Of a stretch of DNA of 64,000 bases, positions 18,346 to 25,908 are shown piece by piece. The position numbers and the translations under genes were made by a program. A model generated the notes under the pieces. The model was not told the DNA's origin. It searched no databases and worked only from the letters and a program-made list of their open reading frames with translations. Positions within the stretch are counted from its first letter, which is position 1. Each line of letters starts with the position of its first letter. This DNA is from Varibaculum timonense_A (GTDB taxonomy: Bacteria; Actinomycetota; Actinomycetes; Actinomycetales; Actinomycetaceae), in NCBI RefSeq assembly GCF_027694345.1, contig NZ_JAQEVU010000001.1, positions 124,001 through 188,000 of the forward strand, given 5' to 3'.

Positions 18346-18388
18346 GATGCCCTTCCTCTATTTAGAGGAAGGGCATCACGCTATTTTT
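18346..18388 (+). terminator. strong Rho-independent terminator of the deo operon
   Basis: GATGCCCTTCCTCTA (18346-18360) pairs without mismatch with 18363-18377 across a 2-base loop, giving a 15-bp stem, followed by CACGCTATTTTT. It is the best terminator in the window. Confidence 0.9.
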
Positions 18389-18472
18389 ACTGAGTTGATT
18401 GCGTGCGGAGAGGTCGAATCCTGCTCAAGTGCATGGGGTTTTATTTCTGCCTATTTTGAGAGGGTTAGGGAT

Positions 18473-18691
18473 ATGAGTAAGAGGTGTTCGCACGATTTTA
18501 AGGATTACGTGGTTCGGATGGTGTGTGAGCAGCTTGAAATGGTTTGTTCTCTAACGTCTGTTGAACAGATAAAATCAATGTCTCAGTGTGCGCGGTTTGC
18601 GTGATTAATTCCTGATAAAGGAACTGAAGCAGATATATGCAGGTGGCTACGAGATCTACGGGAAGCGGAAAATGTAGTTGGAAATCTTTAG
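18473..18691 (+). pseudogene. remnant of an IS3-type transposase orfA
   Basis: In a single frame the sequence reads MSKRCSHDFKDYVVRMVCEQL..., a start resembling orfA of IS3-like elements (xFKDxAVRMVxExLE), then a TGA at 18602, then LIPDKGTEADICRWLRDLREAEN, which resembles the (A/E)xIKRLRxEnxEL(R)xAN leucine-zipper end of orfA. The middle (HTH helix region) is missing and there is no orfB. I infer an old element degraded by a stop and a deletion. No terminal repeats are evident. Confidence 0.6.
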
Positions 18692-18857
18692 AATCTGTAG
18701 TTAGATTTCACAAATTCCGCGAACCGGTAGTTCTCATCGAAAATCTACACGATTTCCCCTGCTATCACGATATTTATCAATTGCCTGGCATATGCTTTTT
18801 AACTTTGTCACCCGATAAGCGTGGGGAGTAACAAAGCCTCAAATAGGTATTAGCCAG

Positions 18858-18932
18858 TTAATCGCGGATGGGGCCCAAGGCGCTTAGGGGAATCACGTGT
18901 ATACCGCTAGGTAGGGTATACCCGGAAGTGCT
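18858..18932 (-). repeat. direct repeat copy A: 3' end of a DUF4143-type ATPase gene
   Basis: 75 bases that match 20095-20169 at all but 3 positions; weaker similarity extends about 10 bases to the left. Read on the minus strand it ends a protein as TSGYTLPSGIHVIPLSALGP-IRD followed by a stop, the usual end of DUF4143 ATPases. Only some 30 codons are kept, so it is a fragment. Confidence 0.75.
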
Positions 18933-19016
18933 GCGTACTGGTTTTATTCCGCTTCTTGATACTATTTGTTTTACTGCCGCGCGGTAGAAAATGACCCAAC
19001 ACGACAGGAGCAAAAA

Positions 19017-19688
19017 ATGAAAAGAAACATTGCAGCCATGACGGTGTTACCATTATCGGTTTCTTTACTTTTTACCGGTTTTAGCGCACCAGCATTCGCA
19101 AGTGAGACCGTACCGTATCCCAAAGATCAGGTTATCGTAAATACCCATACACCGAGTGTTGCAAACTGTGCTTCTGTGATTACTCAGGAAAATGAGAATT
19201 CATTATTCGATTTGGAGACTAAAAACCAAACAAGTAACGTCAAGAATCTAAAGCCGTCGTATTCATCTCCCTCACGAGAAGATATCAGTTTTTATGGAAC
19301 TGATGATTTAGAAACAATTGCCTTGTTAAAGGAGATAGAAAAAGGCTTTGAGTTCTATGGAAACGAGGGAGCGTACGATGACTTAGTAATTCCTGCTATA
19401 CAGACTCGGAGTTGGGGGACATTTGCCAACTGTATAGGAAACGGGTTAGCAAAGTCCTATGGATTGGATGTGTTAAAACGGGCTTTTAATCAAGAAGTTC
19501 GTAAGGCATTAAAATCACGCAAATGGAAAGTTGCCTCATCTGTGATGCATCGAAATCTTAAAAAGTTTTTAGGTAAGAAAGTCGCTTCTTATGTAATTAA
19601 AGTGATTGCAAGTAAAGCACTTCCAGGAGGATTACCTGGTCAGATTGCTTTTCAGGCAGGAAAATGTGCCATCAAGGAAGTTTGGTAG
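19017..19688 (+). CDS. secreted cationic protein, bacteriocin-like candidate
   Basis: A 223-residue exported protein. A Sec signal peptide spans 1-30 (AFA-SE cleavage). A Ser/Thr/Asn-rich linker follows and ends about residue 133 with a TRSW segment. The last ~90 residues (SWGTFANCIGNGLAKSYGLD...AGKCAIKEVW) are strongly basic, contain two Cys (in NCIGN and GKCAI) and Gly-rich helices, which resembles C-terminal domains of larger secreted bacteriocins of the streptococcin A-M57 type; this resemblance is by memory of the pattern, not by alignment. ATG 19017 follows CAGGAGC. Directly downstream is a small two-helix membrane protein, as in toxin/immunity pairs. It lies between two copies of the same gene end. 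Confidence 0.6.
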   Translation: MKRNIAAMTVLPLSVSLLFTGFSAPAFASETVPYPKDQVIVNTHTPSVANCASVITQENENSLFDLETKNQTSNVKNLKPSYSSPSREDISFYGTDDLETIALLKEIEKGFEFYGNEGAYDDLVIPAIQTRSWGTFANCIGNGLAKSYGLDVLKRAFNQEVRKALKSRKWKVASSVMHRNLKKFLGKKVASYVIKVIASKALPGGLPGQIAFQAGKCAIKEVW

Positions 19689-19690
19689 TG

Positions 19691-19936
19691 ATGAAATCTG
19701 TCAAGAAAACGCGAATGGGCGAACCTAGCTTCGCAAAAGCTCTAGCAATAAGCATTCTAATTATTTTATCTGTACCGCTTCCCCTAGCGTTTTACATGAG
19801 TGGTATCGATTGGATATTTCAGGGGATATCAGCTGTTCCAAAAGAGTTTTTAGCTACATATTTTCTTGAATTGTTGATTCTGGTTATTAGCATTTCTGTA
19901 TTTAAAATTAAAGAAAAAATATCTCAGCAGAAATAG
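19691..19936 (+). CDS. small two-helix membrane protein, possible immunity protein
   Basis: An 81-residue basic-ended protein with two predicted membrane helices: ALAISILIILSVPLPLAFYM (20-39) and FLATYFLELLILVISISVF (54-72). The N-terminal 19 and C-terminal 10 residues are Lys-rich, so both ends probably face the cytoplasm. The ATG at 19691 has AAGGAAG about 9 bases upstream, inside the end of the preceding gene, and the genes are 2 bases apart, so they are likely coupled. Its size and place suggest protection of the producer from the secreted protein; that is inference. Confidence 0.6.
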   Translation: MKSVKKTRMGEPSFAKALAISILIILSVPLPLAFYMSGIDWIFQGISAVPKEFLATYFLELLILVISISVFKIKEKISQQK

Positions 19937-19993
19937 TCGTAACTTTTTTATATTCACCAATCAGGTAACCACTGAAAATAAGCACTCATTTTA

Positions 19994-20038
19994 GGCAAAG
20001 CCCCGAGTAGACGGTTGAACGGCTCTCGGGGCTTTGCC
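19994..20038 (+). terminator. terminator-like hairpin after the secreted-protein pair
   Basis: GGCAAAGCCCCGAG (19994-20007) pairs perfectly with CTCGGGGCTTTGCC (20025-20038). A 14-bp stem; no U-run follows, so it may act as a weak or bidirectional terminator or as an RNA-end structure. Confidence 0.6.
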
Positions 20039-20094
20039 ACATTTGACGCAGTAGGGGATACTGTCGGGTTGATACCTGAATGGGAATTAGTCCA

Positions 20095-20169
20095 TTAATC
20101 GCGGATGGGACCCAAGGCGCTTAGGGGAATCACGTGTACACCGCTAGGTAGGGTATACCCGGAAGTGCC
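20095..20169 (-). repeat. direct repeat copy B
   Basis: Same orientation as 18858-18932, with 72 of 75 identical bases by eye. The two copies bracket the secreted-protein pair at a centre-to-centre distance of about 1.24 kb. Confidence 0.85.
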
Positions 20170-20433
20170 TCCGGTTATGATGGCTAGGAAATCTGGGGGA
20201 GTAACCATTCGGCTCTTCCGCAAACGGAGAAGGTTATTCTCGGCAGCAGAAATAACGCTATCTGATTCTCCAAGTTTTACCTCAAGACCTGCCCAGTTTC
20301 CATCATCAAACTCAAGCAAAATATCTACTTCTAGATCTGATTCGTCCCGGTAGCCAAAACAGTTAGCGTCAATTTGCTCCGCGTAGGTGCGAATGTCTCG
20401 AACCGATATCGAAATAAATATCGCTTCTAACAG
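20095..20433 (-). pseudogene. 5'-truncated DUF4143 AAA-ATPase gene (repeat copy B at its 3' end)
   Basis: Open on the minus strand for 113 codons after a TAG at 20434-20436. The translation has the C-terminal half of the family: VRDIRTYAEQIDANCFGYRD, then LEFDDGNWAGLEVKLG (the conserved nuclease-like D/ExK core), LLRLRK, PPDFLAIITGGTSGYTLPSG and VIPLSALGP. The AAA+ domain, with Walker A and B, is missing, and there is no start with a ribosome site, so the gene is broken. Its last 75 bases are repeated at 18858-18932. Confidence 0.75.
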
Positions 20434-20446
20434 CTATATTGATACT

Positions 20447-20500
20447 TTTGCGAGGTTTTTGCTTATATGTTTGCGAGGTTTTCGTTTGCACTTTTGCGAG
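20447..20500. repeat. TTTGCGAG repeated three times at exact 23-base spacing
   Basis: Copies start at 20447, 20470 and 20493. The next bases stay similar in the first two copies (GTTTT). They lie between the broken ATPase gene and the YhgE-type gene, in the 123-base gap, and may be operator or iteron-like sites. Confidence 0.7.
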
Positions 20501-20556
20501 ATTTGTTCGCCTTAGGATGAATGAAAAGACCGAGGTATCGCCCGGGATTGATGAGG

Positions 20557-22848
20557 CTAGCTGCTCTGGTTTTCCTTGGCCTGGCGAGTATATTGATCAA
20601 AATCTTCCACATTGTTGTTGGAATCCCCACCCAAGGGGGAGGAGACGAGTGGAACTTTCTTGAAAGTAAGCGCGGGGTCGTAGGGCATAGGGCGCTGACC
20701 CTTGCGACGCGCAGCAGATATGAAAGTAACCAGCCAAGAAATCACTGTCCAAATCGCCAAAACCACGAGTGCTTTGCCCAAATGTAGTTCCCCGCCGGCA
20801 ATAGCCGCGCGAATCGTGCGTGCCACGTGGGTCATTGGGAATAGCGGGCTGAGGAACTGGAAGAACTTCGGAGCGGTTTCTACTGGGAAAGTTGCCCCGG
20901 TAGAGGTTATCTGTAAACACAATAAGATTACTGAAAGGGCGCGTCCTCGATAACCCAAACCGGCTACGCATGCTTGGTTTACTGCTACATATCCGATAGA
21001 GGCTAATACTGAAATCAGAATCAATGCCACGAAATTATGAGGATTTATCTTTAAGAACAGTTGCAAACCGGTCACTACCGTAACTGCTTGAAGTGCCCCA
21101 AATAGCGCGCCTATTGACATAGAACGGAAACCGCAACGCCAGAAGCTTTCCTGAGGGTGACGTCGTAAATCCAATGCCGGGAAAATCAAGAAAATAGCGA
21201 TTCCCCCAATCCATAGACACAAAGCCATAAAGAACGGGGCAAATCCGGCACCGTTGTTACTGACGGAGTTTTCGCGCACGGATTTAACATCTGCAACTGT
21301 GCTGGCAGATTTAGAAACTTTATCCGCTTGAGTGCTGCTGACCTCGGGAATCTGCTCGGCTCCGCTGCGGAGACCGTCTTGGAGGTTTGAGGCTCCCTCG
21401 CCAAGTTGGTCTATACCGACAGAGAGCTGTTTTCCACCATCGGAAGCTTTTTTCGCTCCCTGTGATAGCGAGTTAAGACCGCCAGTTAGAGCGCCTGTTC
21501 CTTGCTGTAGTTGAGCCGAATTCTTATCTAAGGTGGCAGCGCCGGAAGCTAGTTTATTAACTCCTTTTTCTGCTTGAGCTAATCCGTTAGCGAGCGCAAA
21601 TGTGCCATCTTTTAAGGTTGGCTTATTTTTTCCGTTTTGGGAAGCAGGGGTAAGGGCAGTCTGTCGGCTCAGTTCTTTTATTCCCTGGTCAGCGGTGTTT
21701 AGTTTCTGTTTGATTTCTTGAGGATTGAGCTGGGAGAGTTTATTTGCCATTCCAAGGAGGTCTTGGGCTTTCGTGATTTTTTCCGCTAGCTGTTGCAGGG
21801 TTAAACCTTGCTGCTTGGCCATATCAGACAATAATTTGCACTGGGGAACTGTGGGCAGCGCAGCTGGAAGAACCTGAGCACAAGCGGTAACCACTCCTTT
21901 AAATTCGGTTAAAAACTTTGCAATTTGTGCAGCATCAACGTCTGAATTAGCTAGCGGCGCTAGCAAATCAACTAGGTCATTTCCTTTCTTAACCAATTGG
22001 GAAACCTCAGGTTGAATAGCGGAAACCTGCTGGTGGATTTGATCGACTCCGCCATCAACTTGTTGTGCACCTGCCGCTAACTTGGGCATATTGGCATTTA
22101 GCTGACCAAGTCCAGAGCTTAAAGTAGATACTCCGCCGGTATAGGCGCTCACCCCGTCTCGAAGCACTAGCGCGCCATTGCGGATTTTAACGCTCCCATC
22201 GGCGAGTTCTCCTAGTCCTGCCACTAAAGTATCAGCGCCGTCCCCTAATTGTTTTCCGCCCTCGGCAAGTTTTCCGGCACCGGAGCTGGCATCTAGAAAA
22301 CCCTCTTTTAGAGTTCCGGTTGATAGTAAGAGTTGGTCAATATATCCGGCAGCTCCCTGTTGCGATAGGGCAGCTTGCAGGGCAGATGCAGCTGATACCG
22401 CCATCGTGCCCTGTAGGTAATTCACCGAGTCATCGGTACGCAGCTCCAGCCGAGCTTTCTTGGTAGGTACTTTGTTTTCCGGGTTGGCAAGATTTGCAAA
22501 CGAGCTAGATAAATCATTAGGGATTATCAGGGCTGCCTTGTAGGTTCCATCTTTTAGCCCGGTTTTTGCCTGTGATAGCGAGGACTTTGTCCAGTCAAAG
22601 CCTGGGGCGTCCTCTTTGTAAAGTTCGTTTTCTAGACTTTTGCCGAGGTCGATAGTTCGGGTTTTTTCGCCAGTGTTAGCTTCTGCCGGGGAATCGAGGT
22701 TTACGACCGCTGCTTTTAAGGTCCCTACCCGTTCCATTGGATCCTCGTATGCCCAGGTAAACAGACCGGAATACATTAGGGGGATAATCAGGACACCTAC
22801 GACTACCACTATGTTGGAAAGAGTGTTCCAACGATATTTCTTTCCCAT
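20557..22848 (-). CDS. YhgE/Pip-domain membrane protein
   Basis: A 763-residue protein of the YhgE/Pip family (phage-infection-protein like, related to the ABC-2 export fold). The order is: one N-terminal helix (about 10-30), a large extracellular part, then about five C-terminal helices from residue 555. The extracellular part has Gly/Leu/Asp-rich repeats with periodic GAxxLxxGLxxLxxG units (about 190-270 and 430-520). The ATG at 22848 is preceded by GGAGG, and I prefer it to the upstream in-frame ATG at 22899. Members are linked to type VII-like secretion or antimicrobial export but the cargo here is unknown. The gene runs opposite to the DUF4143 spot's secreted pair and is not obviously part of it. 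Confidence 0.82.
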   Translation of the reverse strand: MGKKYRWNTLSNIVVVVGVLIIPLMYSGLFTWAYEDPMERVGTLKAAVVNLDSPAEANTGEKTRTIDLGKSLENELYKEDAPGFDWTKSSLSQAKTGLKDGTYKAALIIPNDLSSSFANLANPENKVPTKKARLELRTDDSVNYLQGTMAVSAASALQAALSQQGAAGYIDQLLLSTGTLKEGFLDASSGAGKLAEGGKQLGDGADTLVAGLGELADGSVKIRNGALVLRDGVSAYTGGVSTLSSGLGQLNANMPKLAAGAQQVDGGVDQIHQQVSAIQPEVSQLVKKGNDLVDLLAPLANSDVDAAQIAKFLTEFKGVVTACAQVLPAALPTVPQCKLLSDMAKQQGLTLQQLAEKITKAQDLLGMANKLSQLNPQEIKQKLNTADQGIKELSRQTALTPASQNGKNKPTLKDGTFALANGLAQAEKGVNKLASGAATLDKNSAQLQQGTGALTGGLNSLSQGAKKASDGGKQLSVGIDQLGEGASNLQDGLRSGAEQIPEVSSTQADKVSKSASTVADVKSVRENSVSNNGAGFAPFFMALCLWIGGIAIFLIFPALDLRRHPQESFWRCGFRSMSIGALFGALQAVTVVTGLQLFLKINPHNFVALILISVLASIGYVAVNQACVAGLGYRGRALSVILLCLQITSTGATFPVETAPKFFQFLSPLFPMTHVARTIRAAIAGGELHLGKALVVLAIWTVISWLVTFISAARRKGQRPMPYDPALTFKKVPLVSSPLGGDSNNNVEDFDQYTRQAKENQSS

Positions 22849-22916
22849 AGTACCTCCGGACTTTACTGATGAAATCTTTACCAAAAGATTACGATACACC
22901 AGTGTATCGAATGGTG

Positions 22917-23441
22917 TTAATCGCTGGGGTTTTCTGCTCTTTCATAGTAGGTAACCTGCCAGCGACAATCCCCCGAAATAGGGCGAAACTCACTGTCAGA
23001 ACGCAGTGAATTTTTTTTCCAAATAGCGGGGGAAATTAGGGGAGCATGAGCAAAATCCTCACTGTCTCCTACATCTAAATCTAGGTAGGTAACTACGAGT
23101 TCATCAGCTATTTCCATACCTTCTGCGTATAGGCGCGCCCCTCCGGTAATCCAGCAGCGCTCAGCGCCCGAATCCTTAGCTAGGGTCAAAGCCTCGGATA
23201 GCGAAAAAGCAAGAGATGCGCCCTTTGCCTGATAGCTTTCCTGCGAAGTCAATACGATATTTAAGCGCCCAGGCAAAGGCTTTTTACCCAAGGCTTCAAA
23301 GGAACGCCGCCCCATAATAATAGGGCTGCCCATGGTGGTGGTTTTAAAATGCTTGAAATCAGCGGGGACGTGCCAAAGCATTCCCCGACCGTCTCCGATA
23401 ACTCGATGGGCTGCCTGCGCCCAAATCATGCCAATATGCAT
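22917..23441 (-). CDS. folA: dihydrofolate reductase
   Basis: Reduces dihydrofolate to tetrahydrofolate, in partnership with thymidylate synthase directly upstream. 174 residues; hallmarks are WAQAAHRVIGDGRGMLWHVP (the Met20-type loop), DFKHFKTTTMGSPIIMGRRSFEA (NADPH loop), LPGRLNIVLT and the GGARLYAEGM segment. The ATG follows TAGGAG with a 7-base gap. It begins 10 bases after the thyA stop, so the two form one transcript. Confidence 0.95.
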   Translation of the reverse strand: MHIGMIWAQAAHRVIGDGRGMLWHVPADFKHFKTTTMGSPIIMGRRSFEALGKKPLPGRLNIVLTSQESYQAKGASLAFSLSEALTLAKDSGAERCWITGGARLYAEGMEIADELVVTYLDLDVGDSEDFAHAPLISPAIWKKNSLRSDSEFRPISGDCRWQVTYYERAENPSD

Positions 23442-23451
23442 TTGCTGTCTC

Positions 23452-24246
23452 CTAAACTGCTATCGGGGCTTTAATCGTGGGGTGGTGCTGATAATTCTCA
23501 ACCTGTACATCTTCCCAGGTGTAGCTGAATAAGGAGTCTGCGGGGCGTAAATGCAAAGTGGGGAAAGGATAAGGACGGCGAGCAAGCTGTTCTTTAACCT
23601 GCTGGATATGGTTGTTATAAATATGGCAATCCCCGCCTGTCCAAATCAATTCACCAACTTCTAATCCGCTTTGCTGAGCCAACATATGGGTTAGTAAAGA
23701 ATAGGAGGCGATATTAAAAGGGACACCCAGGAACATATCGCAAGAGCGTTGGTAGACTTGCAACGATAGACGACCAGACGCTACATATGCTTGGAATAGC
23801 AGGTGACAGGGGGCAAGAGCCATTTTGTCCAGTTCCGATACGTTCCAAGCAGATACCAGTAGCCGCCTAGAGGACGGGTCTTGTTTTAGATTAGAAAGCA
23901 GTTTTTCGATTTGGTCGATATTTCCTTGCCTACTTGGCCAAGAACGCCATTGCACTCCGTAGACCGGTCCTAGTTCGCCCTCTTCGTTCGCCCAATCATC
24001 CCAAATATGAACGTTTTTTTCCTGTAACGGTTTTACACTGGAGCTTCCCGATAAGAACCAGAAAAGCTCCTCGGCGACTCCGCGCATAAAAACTCTTTTG
24101 GTGGTAATCAAGGGGAATGATTTTGAGAGGTCATAGCGCAATTGAGCGCCAAAAAGTGAACGAGTTCCGGTGCCGGTTCTATCTTCCTTTTGGTTTCCGC
24201 TCTCTAAGATTTTTTGCAGTAAATCTTCATATTGTGTATCTAACAC
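23452..24246 (-). CDS. thyA: thymidylate synthase
   Basis: Makes dTMP from dUMP with methylene-tetrahydrofolate. All landmarks are present: DRTGTGTRSLFG, YDLSKSFPLITTKRV, the dUMP-binding RQGNIDQIE region, catalytic Cys in LAPCHLLFQ, QRSCDMFLGVPFNIASY and GDCHIYNNH. I take GTG 24246 as start because AGGTGAGG stands close upstream and the product is then 264 residues, the length of the E. coli enzyme; an in-frame TTG at 24309 would add 21 residues that have no family counterpart. Confidence 0.95.
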   Translation of the reverse strand: MLDTQYEDLLQKILESGNQKEDRTGTGTRSLFGAQLRYDLSKSFPLITTKRVFMRGVAEELFWFLSGSSSVKPLQEKNVHIWDDWANEEGELGPVYGVQWRSWPSRQGNIDQIEKLLSNLKQDPSSRRLLVSAWNVSELDKMALAPCHLLFQAYVASGRLSLQVYQRSCDMFLGVPFNIASYSLLTHMLAQQSGLEVGELIWTGGDCHIYNNHIQQVKEQLARRPYPFPTLHLRPADSLFSYTWEDVQVENYQHHPTIKAPIAV

Positions 24247-24383
24247 GCCCTCACCTTTCGCTAGTGTTACCCCATATTTTAACGGCAATCTATCCGGCTC
24301 GATCGCCAAGCCTGAGTATTCGCCGCAGGTAGTACTTAGGCAGAATGGATAAAGCTGGGAATAGTTGGTTGGTAGGGGTAGTT

Positions 24384-25193
24384 TTACTGCCCGGCGCTAG
24401 CTTTTATCTGGCTTTCAATGTTGATAACCGGTGCTAGCTCAACCATAAATTCCTGTGCGGAAAGGTTCCGGATTTGCCCTAAAGCTGCTTGTACGCCCGC
24501 TACTGTCCGTTTGGCGACCGCTTTCCCAGATAAATATCCAACCCCGGCTCCGATTCCAAAAGGAATAAGACGTCCGGCAATGCGGCCAGCGCTGCGATGT
24601 GCGAGTTTCTTTGAAGCATACTTCATTAATGCCTTATTTACCTGACTTATTGTGGGGGAGGAAAGGTTTTTCAAGGACGAGCGTGCCCAACTAAGAGAAC
24701 GTAATCCCAACTGATCGGATACAATCCGAGCGCCCTCTTCTCCCAGGAGACTAGACAATATCAGGGTGCGGCGTTTTTCCCGGTCGGCAGGGCGAAAACC
24801 ATGCAAACGGCTAACGGCCAAAATATAGGTGGTAGTCTGCAAGGCGTAGGTAGCAAGCTCGCCGGCAGTAAGCCCTAAAGCTACCCCGGTACCAGCTCCC
24901 GGTATTGCCGCTCCGGCTCCTACTGCCGAGGAAGCGTAGGCGGTGCGAGTGATATATTGCTTGGTCAAAATGGTTTCAAGCTGCGCAACATCTGCTTTCG
25001 GGTAGGTGTTTACCAGTTTTAACAGCTTGTTGTCGATGTATTCGTTGGGAATATCCAGTACCGCATCTAGTACTTGTCCAAAGTCTGAAGCCTGGCGTAT
25101 TTTAGGCAGTACCTCTTTGACGGTGGTAGCTATCTGCTCTTTTGGCAAACGCGGGTGAGGCTGAAAGCGTTTGAAAACTGGGCGCTTGAACAT
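24384..25193 (-). CDS. uncharacterised membrane protein (EcsC-like)
   Basis: A 269-residue protein that I can only partly place. Glycine- and alanine-rich hydrophobic stretches (AVGAGAAIPGAGTGVALGLTAG at about 92-113; GIGAGVGYLSG near 215) resemble EcsC/DUF697-type small membrane proteins. N- and C-terminal parts are helical and charged, with PxRLPKEQIATTVKEVLPKIR at the start. The ATG has CAGGAG upstream. It is divergent from the DUF2505 gene. The assignment to EcsC is tentative. Confidence 0.55.
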   Translation of the reverse strand: MFKRPVFKRFQPHPRLPKEQIATTVKEVLPKIRQASDFGQVLDAVLDIPNEYIDNKLLKLVNTYPKADVAQLETILTKQYITRTAYASSAVGAGAAIPGAGTGVALGLTAGELATYALQTTTYILAVSRLHGFRPADREKRRTLILSSLLGEEGARIVSDQLGLRSLSWARSSLKNLSSPTISQVNKALMKYASKKLAHRSAGRIAGRLIPFGIGAGVGYLSGKAVAKRTVAGVQAALGQIRNLSAQEFMVELAPVINIESQIKASAGQ

Positions 25194-25328
25194 TTTGTTT
25201 TCACTCCTGGCAGACTAGATGGTCAAAACTGGATACAATCAATACTGCTTAATACTTTTAGGTTAGTCTCCAGGGCGTTTAACAGCGAGCCTAAACGGTG
25301 TGAGAGCCTCCAAAGAAAGGGAGATAGC

Positions 25329-25847
25329 TTGCGTGAGTTTCAGCTGGAAATTCAGTATCCGTCCTCTCCAGAGCAGGTTTGGGCGATGCTTACCAATCCG
25401 GATTTTCTAAAGTTTCGCTTCAGGCAAATGCCGGCTTTTCTTGGCGAGGTGCAACTTGAAAAAGCCGATTCCGGTATTTATATTTCGCGGGCGACCCTTA
25501 AGCCTCACGCCTGGCAAGAACTTGGAAGATATGCCCACCTACTTCCAGAAGAGTTAGCGATAGAAATAGTGGAAACCTGGGTGGATAATCCGGCTGTTCC
25601 TCTAATAGCTGAAGGCAGTTTTCAGGTGAATATCGCTAGTATTCCAGTAACAATCAAAGCAGATAGTCAGCTGAAGTATCCAGAAAATAACCGGCAGGAA
25701 ACCGTACGTCACCTCTCGGGAAAACTGGAAGTCAAATTGCCGTTTATCGGCGGTAAAGTTGAGCGGGAAATTCTCTCCCGGATGCAATTGTTAGCTAGCG
25801 CGGAAGAGGACGCAGCGGCAAGTTGGCTGCAAAGTAGCGCTCAATAG
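25329..25847 (+). CDS. DUF2505 (START-like) protein
   Basis: A 172-residue protein of the DUF2505 family, an actinobacterial START/SRPBCC-like fold that probably has a hydrophobic cavity. Landmarks are FQLEIQYPSSPEQVWAMLTN at the N-terminus, and the closing segment GKLEVKLPFIGGKVEREIL typical of the family. The TTG start at 25329 is preceded by AAGGGAG; the longer upstream frame has no family match. Function of the family is unknown. It reads toward the kinase gene, 61 bases away. Confidence 0.75.
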   Translation: MREFQLEIQYPSSPEQVWAMLTNPDFLKFRFRQMPAFLGEVQLEKADSGIYISRATLKPHAWQELGRYAHLLPEELAIEIVETWVDNPAVPLIAEGSFQVNIASIPVTIKADSQLKYPENNRQETVRHLSGKLEVKLPFIGGKVEREILSRMQLLASAEEDAAASWLQSSAQ

Positions 25848-25895
25848 AATTTCCGTTCAGGGATACCTCATAACTTGCCGATGTCGCTCCTAGCA

Positions 25896-25901
25896 TAGAC
25901 T
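25896..25901 (+). promoter_or_regulatory. -10 box TAGACT, possible leaderless start for the sensor kinase
   Basis: TAGACT ends 7 bases before the GTG (25909) with no ribosome site between, the same layout as at adnA. A TTGCCG lies 15 bases further upstream, somewhat short for a -35. Together they suggest a leaderless mRNA. Confidence 0.4.
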
Positions 25902-25908
25902 GGTAACC

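Noticed and set aside
20439..20663. Plus-strand frame starting inside the TTTGCGAG repeats
   Set aside because: Cys/Phe-rich translation comes from the repeats; overlaps the exporter gene 3' end on the other strand.
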